32,142 nucleotides of DNA from Flavobacteriales bacterium (GTDB lineage: Bacteria > Bacteroidota > Bacteroidia > Flavobacteriales_D > Sanyastnellaceae). Below the pieces are notes generated by a model. It had not been told where the DNA came from. It was given only the letters and a program-made list of their open reading frames with translations, and searched no databases. The stretch spans positions 1 through 32,142 of the forward strand of contig PKDZ01000083.1 of assembly GCA_002862785.1 (NCBI GenBank), given 5' to 3'. The position numbers were made by a program, and so were the translations under genes. Of the stretch, positions 7,252-14,637 are shown piece by piece (positions within the stretch are counted from its first letter, which is position 1; each line of letters opens with the position of its first letter).

Positions 7252-8429
7252 CCTTACACCCCCTCATCCAGAACGGCTACTACGGCCAATTCGGCGGCCA
7301 GTTCATCCCCGAGATGCTGCGGCGCAACTTCGTCGACCTCGAACAGGCCTTTGACGAGGCCTGGCAGGACCCGACGTTCCAGTCCGAATACCGGGCCCTG
7401 CTGCGCGACTTCGTCGGCCGCCCCACGCCCTTGCAGCGGGCCGACCGGTGGAGCGAACGCTGTGGCGTGCAAGTGCTGTTCAAACGGGAAGACCTCGCCC
7501 ACACCGGCGCCCACAAAATCAACAACGCCATCGGCCAGGTTCTGCTGGCCCGGCGCATGGGCAAACGCCACATCATCGCCGAGACGGGCGCGGGCCAACA
7601 CGGCGTGGCCACCGCCACCGCCTGCGCTTGGGCGGGCATGCCCTGCACAGTCTTCATGGGGGCTGAGGACATGGAACGGCAAAAGCCCAATGTGGACCGG
7701 ATGCGTCTGCTGGGCGCCGAGGTCCGCGCGGCCCGAACCGGATCTCAGACCCTCAAGGATGCCACCAATGAGGCCATGCGCTACTGGATCGCCCACCCCC
7801 AGGACACCCACTATGTCATCGGCTCGGCCGTGGGGCCCCACCCCTACCCGATGATGGTCGCTGAATTTCACGGCATCATCGGGGAAGAGACCCGCACCGC
7901 CTGTCGGGAAGCGAACCTGACTCCCACCCACCTTGTGGCCTGCCTGGGAGGCGGATCCAATGCCCTCGGCCTGTTCCTTCCCTACCTCGAAGAGGAGGTG
8001 GAATTGGTCGGCATCGAAGCCGGGGGTCAGGGTGTCGACAGTGGACGGACAGCGGCGACCTTGGAGAAAGGCAGTCCCGGCATCCTGCACGGAGCCAAAA
8101 CCATGATTCTCCAGGATTCCGAAGGGCAAATCGAGGAGGCCCACAGCATCAGCGCCGGCCTGGACTATCCCGGAATCGGTCCGCTGCATGCCCACCTCGC
8201 CTCGACGGGGCGCTTGCGCACCTCCGCCGTCAACGACGAAGACGCGCTTCAGGCCGGCCTGTTGTGCACGCGCACGGAAGGCATCCTCCCGGCCCTCGAA
8301 ACCGCCCATGCGCTGGCCTGGACGCTCCGCGCCGACTGGACCGGCGATGAAGTGGTCATCCTCAACCTGAGCGGCCGAGGAGACAAGGATCTGATGAGTT
8401 ACACCCACACCTCCCATCCCCATGATTGA
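7248..8429 (+). CDS. trpB: Tryptophan synthase beta chain
   Basis: 393-residue PLP enzyme condensing indole with serine to give tryptophan; it works as an alpha2-beta2 complex with TrpA. PLP attaches at Lys90 within REDLAHTGAHKINNAIGQ; the glycine-rich phosphate loop GGGSNALG and the IGSAVGPHPYPMMV segment are intact. The N-terminal YYGQFGGQFIPEML is typical of the TrpB1 class that pairs with TrpA. Start ATG 7248 overlaps the trpF stop; the last 8 bases overlap trpA. Confidence 0.97.
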   Translation: MTLHPLIQNGYYGQFGGQFIPEMLRRNFVDLEQAFDEAWQDPTFQSEYRALLRDFVGRPTPLQRADRWSERCGVQVLFKREDLAHTGAHKINNAIGQVLLARRMGKRHIIAETGAGQHGVATATACAWAGMPCTVFMGAEDMERQKPNVDRMRLLGAEVRAARTGSQTLKDATNEAMRYWIAHPQDTHYVIGSAVGPHPYPMMVAEFHGIIGEETRTACREANLTPTHLVACLGGGSNALGLFLPYLEEEVELVGIEAGGQGVDSGRTAATLEKGSPGILHGAKTMILQDSEGQIEEAHSISAGLDYPGIGPLHAHLASTGRLRTSAVNDEDALQAGLLCTRTEGILPALETAHALAWTLRADWTGDEVVILNLSGRGDKDLMSYTHTSHPHD

Positions 8430-9219
8430 CGTCCAACCGTTCCGGGCCTCAGACAATGGGGTCCACTTGTCGATTTTCTTGACGGCGGGGTATCCCGACC
8501 TCGAGACCTGCGGGGCCGTCCTTGACATCCTGGCCACCCACCCCGCCGTGGCCTTTGTCGAACTGGGCATGCCGTTCAGTGACCCCCTCGCCGACGGCCC
8601 GACCATCCAACGGGCTTCGGAGGTGGCCCTCGCCCAAGGGACCACGCTCGACGATGTATTCGCCTTGGCCAGCCGCTTCCGCTCCGCCTGCGCCAAACCG
8701 CTCATGCTCATGGGGTATTGCAACCCGGTGTATCGGCGGGGCGTGGAGACCTTTGCTGCAGAGGCCCAATCCGCTGGTGCGACGGGGTTGATTTTGCCCG
8801 ATCTGCCCTATGAATCGCACCACCGCGATTTCAAGCCTGGCCTCGAAGCTGCCGGACTCTCCATGGCCTTTCTCGTCAGCCCGACGAGCACGCCGGATTC
8901 GGTGTCGGAAGCCTTCGACACCAGCTCAGCCTTTGTGTATGGCGTCGCCAATGTCGGATTGACCGGGGATGCCCAGTCCATGGACCGCAACGCCTTCTTT
9001 TCCGAGCTGCAGCACCACCGGGAGCAGTGCCCCTTGGTGGCCGGCTTCGGCTTGTCCACTCCTGCCGATGTGGCGAGCCTGGCCGGATTGGCCGACGGAG
9101 CCATCATCGGCTCGGCCTTCCTTCGGGCCATTGCCCATGCAGAGGGCGACCCGGCACATCCCGATGCCACCGTCCAACGCGCGCTCGATTTCCTTGCCCC
9201 TTTCCTCCCCCCATCCTGA
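8422..9219 (+). CDS. trpA: Tryptophan synthase alpha chain
   Basis: 265-residue TIM barrel that cleaves indole-3-glycerol phosphate and passes indole to TrpB. The catalytic pair is visible as Glu47 (VELGMPFSDP) and Asp58 (LADGPTIQ), equivalent to Glu49 and Asp60 of the Salmonella enzyme. Other marks are FLTAGYPDLE, LILPDLPYE and the phosphate-site loops VGLTGD and AGFGLSTPADV. It starts inside the end of trpB and is followed after only 3 bases by the DAHP synthase gene, so the latter belongs to the same transcript. Confidence 0.97.
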   Translation: MIDVQPFRASDNGVHLSIFLTAGYPDLETCGAVLDILATHPAVAFVELGMPFSDPLADGPTIQRASEVALAQGTTLDDVFALASRFRSACAKPLMLMGYCNPVYRRGVETFAAEAQSAGATGLILPDLPYESHHRDFKPGLEAAGLSMAFLVSPTSTPDSVSEAFDTSSAFVYGVANVGLTGDAQSMDRNAFFSELQHHREQCPLVAGFGLSTPADVASLAGLADGAIIGSAFLRAIAHAEGDPAHPDATVQRALDFLAPFLPPS

Positions 9220-9222
9220 CCC

Positions 9223-10236
9223 ATGATTGTCCAACTCCACCACCCCACACCGCCCAACATCCTCAAGGAGGCCGAGGCCTTCCTGCTCGCACTCGATTTG
9301 AAGTGCCGGACGGTCATCACGCCGGACTCCACGCTGTTTGTCGTCTACGCCGGCCAACTTCCCGACCCGCGCCGCATCCGACAATGTCCAGGCGTCAAAG
9401 ACGTCCACCACATTTCAGACAACTTCAAACTGGTCAGCAGCCAATGGAAACAGGGGCGGTCCACCGTTCATGTCGGTGAGGTCCCCTTCGGTCCGGATGA
9501 CTTCCACATGATCATGGGCCCCTGCAGCGTCGAGAACGAGGACCAGCTCGAAGCCGTCGCGCAGTTCCTCGTGTCCCAGGGGGTGCGCATGATCCGAGGT
9601 GGGGTGTTCAAACCGCGGAGCAGCCCGTATTCCTTTCGAGGGTTGGGGCTGGAAGGGCTGGACCTGTTTCGCAACGTGGCCAATCGACATGGCCTTGGCA
9701 TCGTCACCGAGGTCATGGAAGTGGCCCAGATCGACGCCATGGCCCCCAAAGTCGACGTCTTTCAAATCGGCGCGCGCAACATGCAGAACTTCAACCTCTT
9801 GGAAGCCGTGGGGAAATCGGGCCGGCCGGTGCTGTTGAAGCGCAGCATGTCGGGCACGATCGAAGAGTTTCTCCAATGCGCCGAGTACATCTACAACGTG
9901 GGCAATGAGCGCATCCTGCTTTGCGAACGGGGCATCCGGACCTTCGAAGGGGCCTACCGCAACACCTTCGACGTCAACGCCATCTCCTACCTGCGGTCGC
10001 GGTCTCACCTGCCGGTCTTGGCCGACCCCTCTCACGGCGTGGGACTGCGCCGGCACGTGGTGGACATCGGACTGGGAGCCGTTGCAGCCGGTGCGGATGG
10101 CCTCCTCGTCGAAATCCACCCCCGGCCCGATGCCGCGGTGAGCGACCGGGACCAGACGCTGTATTTCGATCAGGCCGCCACACTCATCGAAGGCAGCCGC
10201 CAATTCAGGGCGCTGCGGTCCACCATGGCCTTGTGA
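9223..10236 (+). CDS. aroF: DAHP synthase, type I-beta with N-terminal regulatory domain
   Basis: 337 residues; condenses phosphoenolpyruvate and erythrose 4-phosphate, the entry step of the shikimate pathway. The catalytic barrel (about 85-330) has MIMGPCSVEN, GGVFKPRSSPYSF, LLKRSMSGTIEEF, CERGIRTFEG and LADPSHGVGLR. About 75 N-terminal residues form a small alpha/beta ferredoxin-like domain as in the Thermotoga-type enzyme, where it closes over the active site upon aromatic amino acid binding. As last gene of the trp operon it should be under the Trp attenuator, and it is distinct from the chorismate-mutase-fused isozyme at 12425-13453. Its stop codon directly abuts the stop of the convergent gene (TGATCA), leaving no spacer for a terminator. 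The symbol is used in the generic sense. Confidence 0.93.
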   Translation: MIVQLHHPTPPNILKEAEAFLLALDLKCRTVITPDSTLFVVYAGQLPDPRRIRQCPGVKDVHHISDNFKLVSSQWKQGRSTVHVGEVPFGPDDFHMIMGPCSVENEDQLEAVAQFLVSQGVRMIRGGVFKPRSSPYSFRGLGLEGLDLFRNVANRHGLGIVTEVMEVAQIDAMAPKVDVFQIGARNMQNFNLLEAVGKSGRPVLLKRSMSGTIEEFLQCAEYIYNVGNERILLCERGIRTFEGAYRNTFDVNAISYLRSRSHLPVLADPSHGVGLRRHVVDIGLGAVAAGADGLLVEIHPRPDAAVSDRDQTLYFDQAATLIEGSRQFRALRSTMAL

Positions 10237-11406
10237 TCAGAAAGCCTCGCCGATGAAGAAGTAGACGCCCCTGCCCTCGCGGGTGTAGGCGACGTCCAGG
10301 CGCGTGTAGATGTCCTTCTCGGGGAAGATGAGGAAGCGGAGGCCGGCCCCACCCGTGGGCAGGAATTGCCGCCAGGAGAACGGGTGGTCGTCGCCGTAGA
10401 CCTGGCCGGCGGCGAGGAAGGCGCTGGCGCCGATGCGCATGGAGAAGGAGAACGGCAGGATGCGGTACTCGACTTGGGCGGCGAGCAGGTTCTGGTCGCG
10501 GTAGCGGCCGAGGTAGTAGCCGCGCATGAGGCTTTCTCCCCCCATGAGACTGAGCATGTTGAACGGAGCGTCGCCCGAGGTGAACTGCCCGTAGAGCTGG
10601 GCGGCGAGGACGGTATTCTCCTTGACCGGCCTGTAAATCCGGTTGTCCACGATGTACGAGGTGAAGCTGAATTCGCTGTCCTGACCGGCCCCGTAGCGGA
10701 GGAAGGCCCACTCGCTGTAGAGGCCCTCGCGGGGGTTCATCGCATTGTGGATGTCGTTGTGGAGCACGCCGAGCCCCAGGCCCAGGTTGCGCGACCCATT
10801 GGTCCCGGCGGCCGGCGGCATGAAGTCTGGGGCGGAGTCGACATAGTCGATGCGGTTCAGCCCCTGATAGTCGAGCTCGAGGCCGACGTAGAGCGACGGC
10901 AGCGTTTCCCGCAGGATGCGCTCCCGCAGCAGGATGTACTCGCCGTCGATGACGCTCTGGACCTCCGACGGGGCGTCGCGGCCGATGCCGTAGTAGAACA
11001 GCGGGAAGCTCTGGTAGCGCGCCCGGCCATAGATGAACCACTCGTTCTGGTCGGTGTAGACCGCGTGGTCGAGCCAGAGGCCGTATTGCTCCTCAAGCGT
11101 CACAAAGGTGAAGGCCTTGAGCTCGCTGAGGCGGTTGCTCAAATCGCGGTTGGCCGAGTAGACGTAGAGGCTGGACACCCCGATCTCCCAACTCGTCTCG
11201 GGAGCGTAGGCGATGGTGGGGTAATTGATGAGCTTCGGTGCGGCGGGGTCTTGACCATCGCCGAGCATGCTCTCCAGGTAGCGCCGGATGAAATTCTTGC
11301 GCTCGCCGTCTTCTTGCGCGGTGGCGGCATGGCCGGCCACAAAGACGAGGGTCAAGACCACAGCGAGGCGGGCCAAGTGCGAAAAGAAGGGCAATAGGCG
11401 GCTCAT
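10237..11406 (-). CDS. Omp85/BamA-superfamily outer-membrane barrel without POTRA domains
   Basis: 389 residues beginning with a signal peptide (MSRLLPFFSHLARLAVVLTL, cut near ATAQ). The rest is alternating aromatic/glycine beta-strand sequence typical of the bacterial surface antigen (D15) barrel, with YPTIAYAPETSWEIG, GLGLGVLHNDIHNAMNP, LSLMGGESLMRGYYLGRYRDQ and the ending GEGRG-like strand EGRGVYFFIGEAF (terminal aromatic). There is too little sequence before the barrel for POTRA repeats, so this is a barrel-only member, not the essential BamA; cargo or pore function is unknown. The ATG at 11406 is chosen for the signal peptide and because it overlaps the upstream stop as TGATG. Last gene of a three-gene minus-strand operon. 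Confidence 0.85.
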   Translation of the reverse strand: MSRLLPFFSHLARLAVVLTLVFVAGHAATAQEDGERKNFIRRYLESMLGDGQDPAAPKLINYPTIAYAPETSWEIGVSSLYVYSANRDLSNRLSELKAFTFVTLEEQYGLWLDHAVYTDQNEWFIYGRARYQSFPLFYYGIGRDAPSEVQSVIDGEYILLRERILRETLPSLYVGLELDYQGLNRIDYVDSAPDFMPPAAGTNGSRNLGLGLGVLHNDIHNAMNPREGLYSEWAFLRYGAGQDSEFSFTSYIVDNRIYRPVKENTVLAAQLYGQFTSGDAPFNMLSLMGGESLMRGYYLGRYRDQNLLAAQVEYRILPFSFSMRIGASAFLAAGQVYGDDHPFSWRQFLPTGGAGLRFLIFPEKDIYTRLDVAYTREGRGVYFFIGEAF

Positions 11407-11915
11407 CAGGACGGAGACTGTCGGGTGTTGCCGAACCAGGGATGGTCCGGATGGTCCGAGCGGCGGACCGCCGTCCCGGTTTGGAGCCAGTGGGCAATGC
11501 CCCCGGTGACCGCTTCGAGGTAGGCCTTCAACAGCGGCTTGACTTTCCATTGGAAGGCCACCCACCGCAACCAGCGAGGCATCCGATGCAACAGGTCAGG
11601 ATGGACCGTGATGGAGAGGGACGATTGAGTGGGTCCTAGGGATTCGATGTGCCATTCGACGCGGCTGCGGGACCGACCCTGCGGGCGTCCAATCAGCAGG
11701 GTGTATCCCTCGCCTTCACGCCAGTCGGTAAAATGGCGGTCAAAGGTCAGACCATTGAGGTAGACGATGCGGTCCTTCGCCCCGGGCCCCATCGGACCGT
11801 CGTGGGTGTGAACCTCCACATACGGGTGGGCCACTGCGAGGTGTCCTTCCGCCGTCACTCCCTCCCACAGTTTGGCGGCAGGGACCTGGATGATTTCGGT
11901 GGAATTGACCTTCAT
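11406..11915 (-). CDS. SRPBCC (START-like) family protein
   Basis: 169 residues with the helix-grip pattern of SRPBCC/polyketide-cyclase-like proteins: an opening strand and helix, VNSTEIIQVPAAKLWEGVT, then YVEVHTHDGPMGPGAKDRIVY, a run of amphipathic strands ending SSLSITVHPD, and the long C-terminal helix (WVAFQWKVKPLLKAYLEAV). Such folds bind lipids or other hydrophobic ligands; no ligand can be named. The start overlaps the stop of the hotdog gene (TGATG) and its own stop overlaps the Omp85 start, so the three are translationally coupled. There is no signal peptide, so it is probably cytoplasmic. Confidence 0.8.
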   Translation of the reverse strand: MKVNSTEIIQVPAAKLWEGVTAEGHLAVAHPYVEVHTHDGPMGPGAKDRIVYLNGLTFDRHFTDWREGEGYTLLIGRPQGRSRSRVEWHIESLGPTQSSLSITVHPDLLHRMPRWLRWVAFQWKVKPLLKAYLEAVTGGIAHWLQTGTAVRRSDHPDHPWFGNTRQSPS

Positions 11916-12367
11916 CAGCGATACCCGAAATCAGATTCAAGCGGCTTACCACTGGGCATGAAGGTGCCCCGTCCTGTGGCCAACAGGTGGCCATCGGCAT
12001 CCAGCAGTTCCGCCTCGGCGACCAGCATCCGTCGGCCGCGGTGAAGGACCTGACCGCGGCACACCATGCGCCCCCCGGTCACGGGGCGGGTGAAGTTGAG
12101 GTTCATCGACACCGTCAGCAGGTAGCTGTCTTCCACATGGGCCTGCGCAGCGAAATAGGCCGCATCGTCAATGAGCTTGAAGTAGACACTGCCGTGGGCC
12201 GCCCTCATAGCGTGAAACTGATGTGCATCCACCTCGAGGGAAATCGACGCGGCCTTGCCCGTGAATTCCGCCCGGGTCGACGGATACATCGCCCGGTTGA
12301 TGGGACACCCCAAATACATCCGCTCGAGTTTGCGGCAGTGCTCCTCGGAGATGGGAAGCGGGAACAT
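11915..12367 (-). CDS. Hotdog-fold thioesterase (PaaI-like)
   Basis: 150 residues of single hotdog fold. The segment FHAMRAAHGSVYFKLIDDAAYFAAQ corresponds to the HGG-x-x-x-x-L-D-x-A helix of PaaI-type thioesterases, followed by the strands YLLTVSMNLNFTRPVTGG and RMLVAEAELLDADGHLLATGRGTF. These enzymes hydrolyse acyl-CoA or aryl-CoA thioesters; the substrate is not predictable. ATG 12367 is preferred over a GTG at 12400, which lies only a few bases beyond the upstream terminator. GACCTTG at 12373-12379, five bases before the ATG, resembles the TAnnTTG-N5-ATG starts seen elsewhere in the window. It heads the operon with the SRPBCC and Omp85 genes. Confidence 0.83.
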   Translation of the reverse strand: MFPLPISEEHCRKLERMYLGCPINRAMYPSTRAEFTGKAASISLEVDAHQFHAMRAAHGSVYFKLIDDAAYFAAQAHVEDSYLLTVSMNLNFTRPVTGGRMVCRGQVLHRGRRMLVAEAELLDADGHLLATGRGTFMPSGKPLESDFGYR

Positions 12368-12404
12368 GCATTCAAGGTCCGACCATGGAGGCGGTTGCAC
12401 AAGG

Positions 12405-12424
12405 GAAAAAGCGGCCTTTGGCCG
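12405..12424 (-). terminator. Intrinsic terminator of the phe operon
   Basis: Read on the minus strand: stem CGGCC, loop AAA, stem GGCCG, then C and five Ts. It begins directly after the TAA stop of the DAHP synthase/chorismate mutase gene and separates that operon from the thioesterase operon on the same strand. Confidence 0.85.
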
Positions 12425-13453
12425 TTACTTCTTCATGATGTCCTTCTGGATGCGGATGGACGCCTGGTGGACGGCGCGGTAGACGTCGGCCAGGAAGCCC
12501 TCGTGGATGCCCTGCTCCCGCCCCTTCGCGAGATTCTTCTCGAGGACGTCGCGCCACCGCTTGTTCTGCAGGATGGTCATGCCGCGCTGGTGCTTCTCCT
12601 CACCAATCCGCGCGCTGATGCCCATGCGGCGGGCGAAGAGCTCGATGATGGCGTCATCCACCATGTTGATCTCCTGGCGTAGGGAATCGAGGGCGTCATA
12701 GTCGGCCCCCTCCTCCCGGATTACCAGCCCGTCCAGGAGGGCATGGAGGGCGTCCGGCGTGAGCTGTTGAGCAGCGTCCGTCCAGGCGACATCCGGGTCC
12801 GGGTGCGTCTCGATCATGAGCCCATCGAAGGCGAGGTCCATCGCCATCTGGGCAACGTCGGCGAGAATGTCGCGGCGGCCGCAGATGTGACTGGGGTCGT
12901 TGATGAGCGGGATCTCCGGGTGGGCATTGCGGAAGTCAATGGGAATCTGCCACAGCGGGGCGTTGCGGTAGTGGTTCTGTCCGTAGACCGCGAAGCCGCG
13001 GTGGATGGCCATCAAGTTCTTGATTCCACTCCGAGCCAGCCGCTCGACGGCGCCAGACCACAGAGCGAGGTCCGGGTTCATCGGGTTTTTGACGGCCACC
13101 GGGATGTCGGTGCCCGCGAGGCAGTCCGCGAGGCGCTGGACCTGAAAGGGGTTGGACGAGGTGCGCGCACCGATCCACAGCATGTCGATTCCCGCTTTGA
13201 GTGCCTCCACCACGTGCACCTCATCGGCCACCTCGATGCAGGTCTTGAGCCCGTAGGTCTCCTTGACTTCCTTCAACCAAGGCAAACCGGTTCGGCCGAC
13301 GCCCTCGAAGGAGCCGGGCAGGGTGCGGGGCTTCCAGATGCCCGCGCGGAAATAGTCCACCTTCCGGCCGGACAGGCCTTTGGCGGTGGCGAGGACTTGC
13401 TCTCGGGACTCGGCGCTGCAGGGGCCGGCGATGAGGAGGGTGTCGTCTTTCAT
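12425..13453 (-). CDS. Bifunctional DAHP synthase / chorismate mutase (C-terminal mutase)
   Basis: 342 residues. The N-terminal type I-beta DAHP synthase barrel (about 1-240) shows LLIAGPCSAES, FRAGIWKPRTLPGSFEG, WIGARTSSNPF, VAVKNPMNPD, LINDPSHICG and MIETHPDPDVAW. The C-terminal segment (about 250-342) is an AroQ-type chorismate mutase: DALDSLRQEINMVDDAIIELFARR then a helix with EEKHQRG. The mutase-last order matches the fusion known from Porphyromonas gingivalis, where the two domains regulate each other; Bacillus-type fusions carry the mutase first. It therefore supplies both shikimate entry and chorismate to prephenate. There is no ferredoxin-like regulatory domain. It is the last gene of the pheA operon (ATGA overlap with the aminotransferase gene), with a terminator immediately after. 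Confidence 0.94.
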   Translation of the reverse strand: MKDDTLLIAGPCSAESREQVLATAKGLSGRKVDYFRAGIWKPRTLPGSFEGVGRTGLPWLKEVKETYGLKTCIEVADEVHVVEALKAGIDMLWIGARTSSNPFQVQRLADCLAGTDIPVAVKNPMNPDLALWSGAVERLARSGIKNLMAIHRGFAVYGQNHYRNAPLWQIPIDFRNAHPEIPLINDPSHICGRRDILADVAQMAMDLAFDGLMIETHPDPDVAWTDAAQQLTPDALHALLDGLVIREEGADYDALDSLRQEINMVDDAIIELFARRMGISARIGEEKHQRGMTILQNKRWRDVLEKNLAKGREQGIHEGFLADVYRAVHQASIRIQKDIMKK

Positions 13454-14637
13454 GACGGGGACAATGCTACGGATTCAATGCGTTGGTGCGCCTCCCGAAT
13501 GCGGTCGAGGGGCGTGCACAGGGACAGGCGGAGGTGCAGGTCGCCCTGGCGGCCGAAAACCTGGCCAGGCGTGAGGAAGATGTGCGCCCGGTCGAGCAGG
13601 GCGTCGGAGAGGGTGTCGCCCGTCCATCCTTCGGGCACGCGGGCCCAAAGGAACATGCCGACTTGGCCGGGACGGACGGTGCAGCCGAGGGCCTCGAGGA
13701 GGGCGCGGCCGGCCGCTTGGCGAGCGGTGTACTCGACGTTGGCCTCGTCGATGCCGTGGCTGTGCGTGAGCGCCTCGACCGCGGCATCCTGGAGCGGGCG
13801 CCACATGCCCGAGGCGAACTGGCTGGCGATGCGGAACATCGGTGCGACGGCCTGCGGGGTGCCCACGGCGAACCCGATCCGTGCGCCCGCCATGCGGTGG
13901 CCCTTGCTGAGCGAATGCAGCTCCACCGCGCCTTCAGCGCCGGGGAGCGATAGCAGGCTGAACGGTCGGCCCGGATTGAGGATGCGCGCGTAGGGGTTGT
14001 CGTGAACGACGAGGACGCCCCGCGCTTTCGCCCAAGCGACGACGGCCGTGAGGCGGTCAGGATTCGGCGCCTCGCCGGTGGGCATGTGGGGATAGTTGAG
14101 CCACAGGAGGCGAATGGGGCGGCCCTGTGCTTCCGCCTCGGCGGCGAGGGCCTCGAGCGCGGCGGGCTCGGGGTGGTGGCCGTTGGCCTCGGTCAGGGCG
14201 TACGGCACCGGGTGGCCGCCGGCGAGGCGGGTGGCCGAGGTGTAAGTCGGGTAGCCGGGGTCGGGCACGAGGGCCGCATTGCCCGGATCAAGGTGGGCGA
14301 GCGAGAGGAAGCCACAAGCCTCCTTGCTGCCGAGCAGTGGGACGATGCCCTCCACCGGCACCTCCACGCCAAAATCGCGGCGCAGGTGGTCAGCCATGGC
14401 CGCGGTCAACTCGGGAATGCCGCGGTAGGGTTGGTAACGGAAGCCCCCCTCCTCTCCTGCCCCGCGGCGCACGGCGTCGATGACGCCGTCGGCGGGTGTC
14501 AGGTCGGGACTGCCCACGCCGAGGTTGATGATGTCCTGCCCCTCGGCCATGCGCCGGCGGATCTCCGCCAGCTTGCCCGCGAAGTAGTACGCCGTCAGAC
14601 CAGCGGCCCGTTCCGATATGTGGACGTCGTGGTTCAT
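13450..14637 (-). CDS. Class I/II PLP-dependent aminotransferase (aromatic/prephenate pathway)
   Basis: 395 residues of fold-type I aminotransferase: INLGVGSPDLTP, the substrate loop GFRYQPYRGIPEL, DPGYPTY, NYPHMPTGE, VVHDNPYA (Asp213) and the PLP lysine Lys245 in HSLSKGHRMAG followed by ARIGFAVG. In the usual N-P-T-G box the PLP-contacting Asn is replaced by Met (HMPTG). Lying between pheA and the DAHP synthase/mutase, it most likely transaminates phenylpyruvate, 4-hydroxyphenylpyruvate or prephenate, but the substrate is inferred from context only. ATG 14637 overlaps the pheA stop (ATGA). The frame stays open far upstream through pheA, but that extension has no homology signal. Confidence 0.9.
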   Translation of the reverse strand: MNHDVHISERAAGLTAYYFAGKLAEIRRRMAEGQDIINLGVGSPDLTPADGVIDAVRRGAGEEGGFRYQPYRGIPELTAAMADHLRRDFGVEVPVEGIVPLLGSKEACGFLSLAHLDPGNAALVPDPGYPTYTSATRLAGGHPVPYALTEANGHHPEPAALEALAAEAEAQGRPIRLLWLNYPHMPTGEAPNPDRLTAVVAWAKARGVLVVHDNPYARILNPGRPFSLLSLPGAEGAVELHSLSKGHRMAGARIGFAVGTPQAVAPMFRIASQFASGMWRPLQDAAVEALTHSHGIDEANVEYTARQAAGRALLEALGCTVRPGQVGMFLWARVPEGWTGDTLSDALLDRAHIFLTPGQVFGRQGDLHLRLSLCTPLDRIREAHQRIESVALSPS

